Of a DNA stretch of 13,545 nucleotides, positions 6,300 through 13,388 are shown piece after piece; position 1 is the first letter of the stretch, and the number at the start of each line of letters is the position of its first letter. This DNA comes from Flavobacterium psychrophilum. GTDB taxonomy: Bacteria > Bacteroidota > Bacteroidia > Flavobacteriales > Flavobacteriaceae. A program made the position numbers and the translations under genes. The stretch is from assembly GCA_945866505.1 (NCBI GenBank), contig CAMBHH010000090.1, positions 1 through 13,545 of the forward strand. The letters are read 5' to 3'. The notes below the pieces were generated by a model that was given only the letters and a program-made list of their open reading frames with translations, was not told the origin of the DNA and did no database searches.

Positions 6300-6854
6300 A
6301 TGATTAACACAGTTTTTGATTTTGTCGGCAATGATTCTGGTGAATGGAAAGTAACTTCAACAACTACAATTAAAGGCAGTCCCTTACCATCAGTATCACA
6401 TCTTGCAAAAATAGCTAGCAATTTAGTTCCAACAGCATCAGGAATTTGGACACTTAAAGGAATCGTAAGTAATCTAAGGTACACAGAGAAGGAAGAAAAG
6501 GACAAATTAGTTGCCATTCAAGAAGATTTGGGAAGACCTAATGCAACTTTTGCAGCCTTCATTCCAATTCGTAAATCGGAAGCTTGGTGGAATCTAGCGC
6601 AAGATGAACGCCGGAAAATAATGGAAAACAAATCGCAACATACACATACTGGGATGAAATACCTGCCGGCGATTGCTAGGAAGTTATTCCATTCGCGAGA
6701 CATTGGAGAACCTTTTGATTTTTTAACGTGGTTCGAATATGCTTCTACTGATGCAGATGCTTTCGAAGAACTTTTGTACACTTTACGAAAGACTGAAGAA
6801 TGGACTTATGTAGATAGAGAAATTGATATTAGGCTAATGAAAAACAATCTTTAA
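6300..6854 (+). CDS. cld: Chlorite dismutase, short (clade 2) type heme protein
   Basis: A 184-residue protein of the chlorite dismutase fold, the short dimeric form. Chlorite dismutase turns chlorite into chloride and O2 at heme b. The fingerprints are FPI-like FAAFIPIRKSEAWWNLAQDE, HTHTGMKYLPAIARKLFHSR and a C-terminal EEWTYVDREIDIRL. The key residues fall at the numbers I recall for characterised clade-2 enzymes (Nitrobacter, Cyanothece): proximal His114, distal Arg127, distal Gln74 and Glu167 next to the proximal His. Keeping the distal Arg argues against the HemQ (coproheme decarboxylase) branch, which lacks it. There is no signal peptide, so it is cytoplasmic, where NasA would make chlorite from chlorate by side reaction. 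It follows the uptake-operon terminator by about 40 bp; I found no clear promoter of its own. Confidence 0.85.
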   Translation: MINTVFDFVGNDSGEWKVTSTTTIKGSPLPSVSHLAKIASNLVPTASGIWTLKGIVSNLRYTEKEEKDKLVAIQEDLGRPNATFAAFIPIRKSEAWWNLAQDERRKIMENKSQHTHTGMKYLPAIARKLFHSRDIGEPFDFLTWFEYASTDADAFEELLYTLRKTEEWTYVDREIDIRLMKNNL

Positions 6855-6875
6855 TTGTACTAAAGTTGTGTACAA
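6855..6875 (+). terminator. Weak inverted repeat right after the chlorite dismutase stop
   Basis: TTGTAC (6855-6860) pairs with GTACAA (6870-6875), loop of 9 nt, starting on the base after the stop codon. No good T-run follows, so this is at best a weak end signal. The rest of the convergent gap up to 7114 holds only the possible micro-gene and the palindrome listed separately. Confidence 0.25.
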
Positions 6876-6970
6876 ATTACAAAATATCCTTTGAATTCAA
6901 TGAAAGATTTTAAAGCAAATTAATAAAAATTAACCGCCTAATTTCTACAAGATTCTCGTGCCGTAATTTT

Positions 6971-7042
6971 TTACAATTTAGGTTGTTTTTCAGTCACAAT
7001 TTTTGTTGCTTTTGGGGTATCGAAATCAAACAATAGGCTCAT
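6971..7042 (-). CDS. Possible 23-residue peptide gene beside an operator palindrome
   Basis: Reading the minus strand from the ATG at 7042 gives MSLLFDFDTPKATKIVTEKQ followed by PKL and a TAA stop: a polar, well-mixed peptide with no AT-rich low-complexity look. The palindrome TAAGTA-GGAA-TACTTA lies 10 bp upstream (7053-7068). I recognise no family. It might be a micro-protein, a decayed gene start, or chance in a small RNA. No convincing -7 box sits between palindrome and ATG. Confidence 0.2.
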   Translation of the reverse strand: MSLLFDFDTPKATKIVTEKQPKL

Positions 7043-7047
7043 AAAAC

Positions 7048-7073
7048 TAAAATAAGTAGGAATACTTATTTTA
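7048..7073. promoter_or_regulatory. Perfect 11-bp-arm palindrome carrying the operator motif
   Basis: Arms TAAAATAAGTA and TACTTATTTTA are perfect reverse complements around GGAA. The core TAAGTA-N4-TACTTA equals the site before the barrel gene. It lies in the convergent gap, 41 bp beyond the response-regulator stop, where no promoter is expected for a listed gene. It could serve a small RNA or the micro-gene, act as a decoy site, or be only a very AT-rich terminator of the response regulator. Confidence 0.5.
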
Positions 7074-7114
7074 ATAAAACTAAAATTTAAACGGATTCAG
7101 TTCATAAAAATCAA

Positions 7115-7774
7115 TTATAACAAAGCATATTCTGTTGCTTTATTAGAAAGTTCTATAAGATTTTTGACTTTCAATTTTTTCATCAAATTGAATCGATGAA
7201 CTTCAGCTGTACGTTTACTAATATCTAAAGCTTCGGCAATTTCTTTATTTCCTTTTCCTGATAACAACAACGTCAGTATTTCCTTTTCTCTTTTGGTAAT
7301 CATCATTTCGTCATTAATCAAATGTTTTGTTTCTGAAAAAGTAGTTGGAAGAGTCAACTGACCAATCAATATGGATGAAATATCACCGCTAAAATATTTT
7401 CCCCCATCCGAAACAGTGTTCAATGCTTTGAGAAATTCTTCTTTACTAGAGCCTTTCAGCAAATAGCCATCGGCACCAGCTTTGATTGATTTTAAAACAT
7501 ATTCTTCGGATTCGTGCATCGATAACATCACGATTTTAACCAAATTGTTTTGACTTCGTAGTTTTTCGACTACTTCAATACCAGTCATATTCGGCATTCT
7601 AATATCCAAAATTAACAAATCGGGTTGATTAATTTCGACGGACTTTAAAGCTTCTAAGCCATCGGTGGCTTCACCAACTACTTCTATATTAGCTTCGTTT
7701 TCTAATATTGATTTGATGCCATCTCTTACAAAAACGTGATCATCTGCTAGAACAACTCGGACGGGATTACTCAT
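7115..7774 (-). CDS. NarL/FixJ-family response regulator, probable partner of the NarX-like kinase
   Basis: A 219-residue response regulator with a receiver domain (about 5-120) and a C-terminal LuxR-type HTH (about 158-215). The receiver shows acidic pair D11/D12, phospho-acceptor Asp57 (LILDIRMP), Ser85 and Lys107. The HTH reads ITKREKEILTLLLSGKGNKEIAEALDISKRTAEVH, the classic GerE pattern. It is encoded directly downstream of the NarX-like kinase in the same direction, but the 176-bp gap holds a 22-bp-arm palindrome and a promoter-like element, so it may be transcribed partly on its own. By context it would answer to nitrate or nitrite and switch nitrate genes. NarL itself is inferred from context; receiver plus LuxR HTH alone fits many regulators. 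Confidence 0.92.
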   Translation of the reverse strand: MSNPVRVVLADDHVFVRDGIKSILENEANIEVVGEATDGLEALKSVEINQPDLLILDIRMPNMTGIEVVEKLRSQNNLVKIVMLSMHESEEYVLKSIKAGADGYLLKGSSKEEFLKALNTVSDGGKYFSGDISSILIGQLTLPTTFSETKHLINDEMMITKREKEILTLLLSGKGNKEIAEALDISKRTAEVHRFNLMKKLKVKNLIELSNKATEYALL

Positions 7775-7801
7775 AACCTACTTAATTTTGAATTGAAATT
7801 T

Positions 7802-7839
7802 TAAGTATAAAAACTTAAAAAGTGATGCTAATATACGTA
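7802..7839 (-). promoter_or_regulatory. Promoter-like element and operator before the response regulator
   Basis: On the minus strand TATATTAG (complement of 7828-7835) is a 7-of-8 match to TAnnTTTG. It is preceded by ACG, so the run ACGTATATTAGC closely resembles the nirB and barrel promoters. TAAGTA-TAAA-AACTTA (7802-7817, one mismatch) lies just downstream of the presumed start of transcription and 28 bp before the ATG. A site in that place would favour repression. Confidence 0.4.
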
Positions 7840-7856
7840 TTTTTCATTAAAAAAAT

Positions 7857-7949
7857 AGATTTCAGATTTCAGGTGGCAAAGTGCAGGTAGCAGTTTTCTG
7901 TTTTCAGACCGAAAGCAAACTGAAATCTGCCACCTGAAATCTGAAATCT
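7857..7949. repeat. Long palindrome with perfect 22-bp arms between kinase and response regulator
   Basis: The left arm (7857-7878, beginning AGATTTCAGATTTCAGG) and right arm (7928-7949) are exact reverse complements, with a 49-nt centre that itself holds a smaller CAGTTT/AAACTG inverted repeat. The element starts right after the kinase stop codon (minus-strand order). Its make-up resembles dispersed palindromic repeats I recall from Flavobacterium spacers, so a REP- or MITE-like element is likely. In RNA it would form a stable hairpin that could end or protect the nir-kinase transcript. Confidence 0.8.
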
Positions 7950-7950
7950 T

Positions 7951-9756
7951 TCAAATCGGAATATTAAAGGTAATTCTGGTGCCTTCGTCCGGAATAGAAC
8001 TAAAAAACACTCGACCATTGATGTACTGAATTCTTTCTTTCATAAAAAGTAATCCCATACCGGATTCGCTGGTTCGCTTTTTTTCAACTGATGCAATGTC
8101 AAAACCTGTTCCGTTATCATCAATTATAATACTCAAAAGTGTAGCGCTATGAGAAAGCTGTACAATGATATGCGAAGAATTAGCATATTTCAGAGAATTA
8201 TTAATAGCTTCTTGCGTCAACCGATAAATGTTGATTTCGACTAATGAATCCAAGCGTTGGTCAAAATCGGTTTTGTTGTAAAACAAAATTTCTTTTCCAG
8301 TTAGCTTGGATAATTCTTGAGTCAATTTTGTTAAAGAAGAAACAATTCCGTGGTCGGTTAATTCAGGTGGCATCAAATTGAAAGTAGCGGTACGAACGCC
8401 TTTGATGATGTCTAGTGATAATTTTTTGAGGTATTCTATTTTTTGTGCCGACTTTTCTTTGTCTTCCAAATTAATGCTTTCGAGACTAAATTTCAATCCC
8501 GTTAGCATTTGTCCAATCCCGTCATGAATCTCTTTAGCAATGCGATTTTGCTCGTTTTCTTGATTTTCGACAATCTTGCTTGAAATAATTTTTTGTTGAT
8601 TTACTTTATCGTTGAAGTTTTCATTATTCAAGCGTTCGATTTCTTGTTCCGCTTTTTTTCGTTCGGTGATATCAAAACAAATGACCAATAACTCCGATTC
8701 ATCTTTCTTTATAGTCACAGGAATCATTGCTAAATCCAGCCAAATAGATTGTTCGGTTCGGGTAGTGATATAAATTTCTCCTTGCCAGCCAATTCTTTGT
8801 TTTTCTAGAATAATCTGCTTTAGAAAACTTTGCTCTTTTTCTATTGGTGTCAGGGCTTGGGCAAATGTTTTATCTGAAAGAAACGGATTGTATTGTAATA
8901 ATTTCGAAAATTTTTCTCCAATATGAATAATCGATCCATTGGGAGCAACCCTACAATACAAAAGGGTATTTTCCATGGCATAATTCAGAGATTTCAATTC
9001 TTTGACCGAGTTTTCTTTTGCTTCGCTGATGACTTCGGTGTCGTGTGCCAATTTCAGGGCTTTTTTCTCTGATGCTAAAAGTTTTGAAATGAGTGTTTCT
9101 ACTTTTTTATTAGTAGGTTTGAAAATAAATATAAATTCCAACAATAAAACCAACATTGTAAATCCAAGAATAAAATACTCGGTTTTGCTCTGCAAAGTTA
9201 CCTTTTCGAGGGCCTCTTTATCATATTGCCCCACAATTTCGTTCATTTTCTCTAGAAAAACGCCTTGATTTTCGAGAATGGTTTGAACCAAAACCTGATT
9301 TTCTTTTTCCTTAATTCCTAGCTTTTTATGACGCAAAAAAACGGTTGCAGCATCGACAATATTGTTGAAATTAGGTTTAATTGCTACAAATAAATCCGAA
9401 AGTTCCTTGCTTTTTACTTTTGGAAAACCCAAACTGTCATTCCCTTTTTCTAAGGCATTCTGGTTGAATTTCCAGAGTTCAATGATTTCATTAGCACTTT
9501 CAATCTCTTTTTTGTTATTTTTGGCATCCGAAATGAAATTCAAAATCAAAATTTGTTTGGTCAATTTTTGACTCAACATTCTTTGTTTTCCGGAAATATT
9601 GATTATTTTGGAATCGCTTAATTGACTGTGCAGGTTGTATTGAATAAGCAACTGACTGAGCAAAACCGTAATCGCAATAGTCAATAAGGCGAAAATATAC
9701 AATCGTCTTAAATTTTTGAAAGAGATATCGGCAGAGTCTACATTGCTGTTAGTCAT
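7951..9756 (-). CDS. NarX-like nitrate/nitrite sensor histidine kinase with PilJ-type sensor and PAS domain
   Basis: A 601-residue membrane kinase. Transmembrane span 1 lies at about 19-38, a periplasmic helical sensor at about 40-190, and span 2 at about 194-212. Just after span 1 the motif SKIINISGKQRMLSQKLTKQ (49-68) matches the P-box of NarX/NarQ, which binds nitrate and nitrite, and the PilJ-type N-terminal domain. A coiled-coil linker (about 215-260) leads to a PAS domain (about 264-368, ending LLVICFDITERKKAE) and a second helix. The HisKA_3 dimerisation domain carries His411 in AKEIHDGIGQ. The ATPase domain has an N-box (EAINNSLKYA, 516-525), G1 (DDNGTGFD, 546-553) and G2 (GMGLLFMKERI). 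It is 12 bp from the DUF4202 gene and belongs to the nirB transcript group. Partner: the response regulator downstream. The nitrate ligand is inferred from the P-box and context. Confidence 0.9.
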   Translation of the reverse strand: MTNSNVDSADISFKNLRRLYIFALLTIAITVLLSQLLIQYNLHSQLSDSKIINISGKQRMLSQKLTKQILILNFISDAKNNKKEIESANEIIELWKFNQNALEKGNDSLGFPKVKSKELSDLFVAIKPNFNNIVDAATVFLRHKKLGIKEKENQVLVQTILENQGVFLEKMNEIVGQYDKEALEKVTLQSKTEYFILGFTMLVLLLEFIFIFKPTNKKVETLISKLLASEKKALKLAHDTEVISEAKENSVKELKSLNYAMENTLLYCRVAPNGSIIHIGEKFSKLLQYNPFLSDKTFAQALTPIEKEQSFLKQIILEKQRIGWQGEIYITTRTEQSIWLDLAMIPVTIKKDESELLVICFDITERKKAEQEIERLNNENFNDKVNQQKIISSKIVENQENEQNRIAKEIHDGIGQMLTGLKFSLESINLEDKEKSAQKIEYLKKLSLDIIKGVRTATFNLMPPELTDHGIVSSLTKLTQELSKLTGKEILFYNKTDFDQRLDSLVEINIYRLTQEAINNSLKYANSSHIIVQLSHSATLLSIIIDDNGTGFDIASVEKKRTSESGMGLLFMKERIQYINGRVFFSSIPDEGTRITFNIPI

Positions 9757-9768
9757 TTATTTATAGTA

Positions 9769-10350
9769 TTATAAACCAAGTGAATCTTTTATCAATTGAA
9801 GATTGGCATCGCTGAAATTGATTTTCAATGCTTCTTCATGACCTGCTTTGGACATTTTATTCCAGGTTTTCAGGATGATGTTTTTCATTTTTTCTCTGTC
9901 GTGTTTTTGTACAAAAGCATCGAAATAATATTGTAGAAAAACTAGACAAATTACATCTTCGAGGAGTTGGGTTTCGGTATCTTTTTTGAGTAATTTTTTT
10001 TCGATAAGGAAAGAAACTCTACCTATAAATATTGGAGAATAACCTGCTTTTTCTAAAATTTCGGCAGTAGTTTGGGCGTGAAATTTCTTTAAGTCTTCAC
10101 GCCATTTTAAATACCCCACACGATCCATTGGGTAGGATTCCCTTGGCATTTTCCAACGGCAAATGTGCTGCGCCTTGGAAGCAATTTGTATTTCTTCTGA
10201 AGCATTTGGATAAAAGTCCATTAGCCTTTCATACATTCGATTCGAATATAAAAGCTCTTTTGGATAAGTTTTGGATTGGTATGTTTCGCTGTTTGGATCT
10301 TGTGCATTTTCGGCATCAATCCATTGGCTGGCGTTCTGAAATGGTGTCAT
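9769..10350 (-). CDS. DUF4202 family protein, function unknown
   Basis: A 193-residue, mostly helical, soluble protein that I recognise as DUF4202. Family features visible are IDAENAQDPN at 11-20, ELLYSNRMYERL at 32-43, AQHICRWKMPRESYPMDRVG (60-79) and GYLKWREDLKKFHA at 79-92, then LLEDVICLVFLQYYFDAF (129-146) and KTWNKMS (161-167). The ordered His62, Glu131-Asp132 and His150-Asp151 recall metal-binding HD-type hydrolases, but I cannot show the fold. It has no signal peptide or membrane span. It sits 35 bp after nirD and 12 bp before the NarX-like kinase, so it is very probably co-transcribed with nitrite reductase. A role in nitrite reduction, such as cofactor or metabolite handling, is only a guess from position. 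Confidence 0.8.
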   Translation of the reverse strand: MTPFQNASQWIDAENAQDPNSETYQSKTYPKELLYSNRMYERLMDFYPNASEEIQIASKAQHICRWKMPRESYPMDRVGYLKWREDLKKFHAQTTAEILEKAGYSPIFIGRVSFLIEKKLLKKDTETQLLEDVICLVFLQYYFDAFVQKHDREKMKNIILKTWNKMSKAGHEEALKINFSDANLQLIKDSLGL

Positions 10351-10385
10351 TGCGATTTGAATTGTTGAAATTCAAAGATACACAA

Positions 10386-10763
10386 TTATTCCAAAAAGCC
10401 AACGAATACTTCGCCATCCACCACTTTTACTGGATAAATGGCAATTGAATATTCTTCTCCATTTAGGTTAGCGCCATCTGTAAGTGAAAATGTTTTTTTA
10501 TGCATTGGACAGGCGATTTTAGGAATTTCGTCAGCAGAACCAATCATTCCTCTGGACAGCACCATTTCCATTTTATGGGGACAAACGTTTTGGCAAGCAT
10601 ACCATTCGTTTCGGCGAGTGAAGTTAATTACTGCAATTTGCTTGTTTTTATATTTGATACAACCGCCACCTTCAGCAGGGAAATCGCTGGTTTTTCCGGC
10701 TTTGAACCAAACATTTACATCGTTCAACTGAACCGTTTCGTATTGATTTAAAATATCTTGCAT
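10386..10763 (-). CDS. nirD: Nitrite reductase small subunit with Rieske-type ligands
   Basis: A 125-residue Rieske-fold protein, the small subunit of NADH-dependent assimilatory nitrite reductase NirBD, which makes ammonium in the cytoplasm. The fold is shown by WYACQNVCPHKMEMVLSRG and IACPMHKKTFSLTDG. The Rieske ligand pattern is complete (C-P-H, then C-P-M-H, 21 residues between), so this protein could hold a [2Fe-2S] cluster; as I recall, E. coli NirD lacks these ligands. It lies 106 bp after nirB, with a promoter-like pair in the gap, and 35 bp before DUF4202. A general Rieske ferredoxin is the alternative, but the place after nirB and the usual NirD length decide. Confidence 0.92.
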   Translation of the reverse strand: MQDILNQYETVQLNDVNVWFKAGKTSDFPAEGGGCIKYKNKQIAVINFTRRNEWYACQNVCPHKMEMVLSRGMIGSADEIPKIACPMHKKTFSLTDGANLNGEEYSIAIYPVKVVDGEVFVGFLE

Positions 10764-10794
10764 AATTTTAGTTTTTAAAATTCTATCACTTCAA

Positions 10795-10825
10795 CAAAGT
10801 AAATTTAGGTCTGCGAAAGATCAAA
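10795..10825 (-). promoter_or_regulatory. Possible internal promoter before nirD
   Basis: On the minus strand TTTG (complement of 10822-10825) is followed after exactly 19 bp by TTACTTTG (complement of 10795-10802), a 7-of-8 match to TAnnTTTG. This is the best-spaced -33/-7 pair I found in the window. It would start transcription about 25-30 bp before the nirD ATG, independent of the nirB operator. Confidence 0.4.
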
Positions 10826-10869
10826 TTCTGTTTGTTAAAGTGGATGGAAGAATTTTTGAATAGTTGATA

Positions 10870-13377
10870 TTACCAGGCTGAAGGCATTTTTTGACCTCTA
10901 AGAGGTATGTATTCTAAAGTGTCATCGCGATCTTCTGAATTGGTAAAATGGCTGAAACGTTTCATCATTTCAGGATCTTCAATGGCTTGTTTCCACTCAC
11001 ATTCAAAAGTATCAACTAGCTTTTGCATTTCAGCTTCAAGAGTTCCGTTGATTCCCAGGCTATCGTTGATTACTACGTTTTTCAAGTATTCGATTCCGCC
11101 TTCAAGTTTTTCTAACCAAGTCGAAGTTCTTACTAATGGCCCAGCCGTTTGGATATAATACATGAGGAAACGATCCATATATTTAATAACCGTTTCTTTG
11201 CTTATTTGCTCTGCCAAAAGCACAGCGTGTTTCGGATTGGCACCGCCATTTCCACAGATGTACAAATTCCAACCACCTTCAACGGCAATTACTCCAAAAT
11301 CTTTTCCTCTCGCTTCGGCACATTCTCTGATACAAGCCGAAACTCCACCTTTTAGTTTGTGTGGAGAACGAATTCCGCGGTACCGATTTTCTAATTCGAT
11401 GGCCAATGAAGTACTGTCGTCCATTCCGTAACGACACCAAGCATTACCTACACAACTCTTGACCGCTCTTAGTGATTTTCCGTAAGCGTGACCACTTTCG
11501 AAACCATTGTCAATTAATTTTTTCCAAATGGCTGGCAAATCATTTAATTCTGCTCCAAACAAATCGACACGTTGCGCACCAGTAATTTTTGTATATAAGC
11601 TGTATTCTTTGGCTACTTCACCAATGGCGATTAATTTTTCGGCTGTAACTTCTCCTCCAGCCATTCTCGGTACAACAGAGTAGGTTCCGTTACGTTGAAT
11701 ATTGGCCAAAAATCTATCATTTGAATCCTGAGCAGTCACGTGTTTATTAGCCGTATCGTTGTAAATACTAGAGAAAATAGAGGAAAGCACAGGCTTACAA
11801 ACCTCGCAGCCATCGCCTTTTCCAATAGTCCCTAAAACTTCATTGTGATTGGTAAATTTGTTGATTTTTATAATATCATATAATTCTTGACGGGAATACC
11901 CAAAATGCTCACATACTACATCTTTAACTTCTTTCCCTAATGATTTTTGAGCTGCTTTTACCAAGTCAACTACCATTGGTTTGCAACCACCGCAGCCGGA
12001 AGTGGCTTTAGTTGCTTTTACAACATCGCTGAATGTTTCGCACGAACCATCTGTTATAGAACTACAAATACTTCCTTTCGTTACATTTTCGCAAGAACAA
12101 ATCACAGCAGAGTCTGGCAAATCCATCGCACTTCCCATTGAGGAACTTTCTCCACCTCTAGAACCCAAAATCAAATCTTCGGGATTTTTCGGCAATGACA
12201 TAGCGTTACTGTAAATTTGGAACAATCCGTTGTAGTCTGATGAATCGCCAACAAGAATTCCGCCCAAAAGTGTTTTACCGTCTTTAGTAACATTGATTCT
12301 TTTGTAAACTCCGCTGAATTTATTTTCATAAACAATCGCAACCACTTCGTTGTTTTCTATAAAAGGATCACCAAAACTCGCTACCTCGACACCGATTAAT
12401 TTCAATTGAGTGGACATATCGATGGTTTCTCGCATCGTTTTTTCGTTACCTAAAATTTGCTCCGCTGCCACATCGGCCATTTCGTAACCTGGAGCTACAA
12501 GACCATAAATCATTTGGCTATACAACGCCACTTCTCCAATGGCATAAATGGACTCATCGGAAGTTTGCATTTTATTGTTTACGATAATTCCGCCACGTTC
12601 GCCTACTTCAAGTCCTGCAATTCGGCCTAATTCGTCACGCGGTTTTATCCCAGCTGAAATCACTAACATATCTACTTTTAGTAATTCCTCATTGGCAAAC
12701 ATCATGCCTTTAATGCTGTGTTCACCATCTATATATTGCGTTGCTTTGTTGAGATGAATTCCAATATTAAGCTCTTCGATTTTAGATTGAAGCATATCGC
12801 TAGCGCCTTTGTCTAGTTGTCTAGGCATTAATCGTGGAGCAAATTCTACAACATGAGCGTTTAAACCCATTCCCAAAACTGCGTTTGCAGCTTCAAGACC
12901 GAGTAAACCACCACCTAAAACCGCAGCCTCAGTCGCTCCGTTCTTTTTTATTTTTTTGGCGTAAGCCATCATAGCATCTAAATCTTCTATTGTTCGATAC
13001 ACAAAAACGCCCTCTTTATCCGAACCTTTAATTGGTGGAACGAATGCCGAAGAACCTGTGGCTAAAACTAAGTAGTCATAAGAAAGTGTAGCGCCAAGAT
13101 GCGTAGTGATGGTTTTATTCTCTTTGTCTAATCCAACAACTAATTCCGAAATATTAAGTACAATATTATTTTCTTGATACCAAGATAATGTACTCATTGA
13201 CAAATCATCAGTAGACTTGCCTACAAAGTATTCACTCAAATGGACTCTATCATAAGCGCGCCTTGGTTCTTCGCCAAATACTGTTATTTGGTATTTTTCT
13301 TGACCTGATTTTGCAATGAATTTTTCACAAAATTTATAACCTACCATGCCGTTTCCGACTACTATAACTTTAATCAT
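10870..13377 (-). CDS. nirB: NADH-dependent nitrite reductase large subunit
   Basis: An 835-residue siroheme enzyme reducing nitrite to ammonium with NAD(P)H electrons. Order of domains: FAD-binding GNGMVG (8-13); NAD(P)H-binding LGGGLLGLEAA (about 154-164); BFD-like [2Fe-2S] domain with C427, C429, C462 and C465 (ICSCENV, SGCGGCKP); a second BFD-like segment with a C-E-V-C-K-P motif at 524-529; the ferredoxin-like half-domain; and the siroheme-[4Fe-4S] ligands C642, C648 (CVGNAWCRYG) and C682, C686 (ACIRECAEA), ending in GWNLYICGNGG. Length and order fit full-length bacterial NirB. I chose the ATG at 13377 (MIKVIVVGNG); an in-frame TTG at 13386 adds only three residues and leaves almost no leader after the promoter. 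It heads the run nirB-nirD-DUF4202-kinase and is controlled by the phased operator array just upstream. Confidence 0.96.
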   Translation of the reverse strand: MIKVIVVGNGMVGYKFCEKFIAKSGQEKYQITVFGEEPRRAYDRVHLSEYFVGKSTDDLSMSTLSWYQENNIVLNISELVVGLDKENKTITTHLGATLSYDYLVLATGSSAFVPPIKGSDKEGVFVYRTIEDLDAMMAYAKKIKKNGATEAAVLGGGLLGLEAANAVLGMGLNAHVVEFAPRLMPRQLDKGASDMLQSKIEELNIGIHLNKATQYIDGEHSIKGMMFANEELLKVDMLVISAGIKPRDELGRIAGLEVGERGGIIVNNKMQTSDESIYAIGEVALYSQMIYGLVAPGYEMADVAAEQILGNEKTMRETIDMSTQLKLIGVEVASFGDPFIENNEVVAIVYENKFSGVYKRINVTKDGKTLLGGILVGDSSDYNGLFQIYSNAMSLPKNPEDLILGSRGGESSSMGSAMDLPDSAVICSCENVTKGSICSSITDGSCETFSDVVKATKATSGCGGCKPMVVDLVKAAQKSLGKEVKDVVCEHFGYSRQELYDIIKINKFTNHNEVLGTIGKGDGCEVCKPVLSSIFSSIYNDTANKHVTAQDSNDRFLANIQRNGTYSVVPRMAGGEVTAEKLIAIGEVAKEYSLYTKITGAQRVDLFGAELNDLPAIWKKLIDNGFESGHAYGKSLRAVKSCVGNAWCRYGMDDSTSLAIELENRYRGIRSPHKLKGGVSACIRECAEARGKDFGVIAVEGGWNLYICGNGGANPKHAVLLAEQISKETVIKYMDRFLMYYIQTAGPLVRTSTWLEKLEGGIEYLKNVVINDSLGINGTLEAEMQKLVDTFECEWKQAIEDPEMMKRFSHFTNSEDRDDTLEYIPLRGQKMPSAW

Positions 13378-13388
13378 ACTACACAAAT

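Noticed and set aside
6300..6854. HemQ (coproheme decarboxylase) identity for the chlorite dismutase-fold protein
   Set aside because: The distal Arg127 with Gln74 and the short length fit the clade-2 chlorite dismutase branch; HemQ proteins are longer and lack this Arg.
7053..7069. NarL heptamers (TACYNMT) in the palindrome, as a binding site for the response regulator
   Set aside because: TACTTAT fits the heptamer, but the known paired NarL site has TAC ends outward with a 2-bp gap; here they face inward with 4 bp, and most other copies (TACGTA, TACTTAA) do not fit. The FNR-like geometry is better, though NarL-type binding is not excluded.
10128..10448. 106-codon plus-strand frame antisense to DUF4202 and nirD
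   Set aside because: It spans two well-supported minus-strand genes; a shadow frame.
13378..13386. TTG start giving nirB three more residues (MCS before MIKV)
   Set aside because: The ATG at 13377 gives the normal NirB start before the FAD motif and leaves a more plausible leader after the -7 box.
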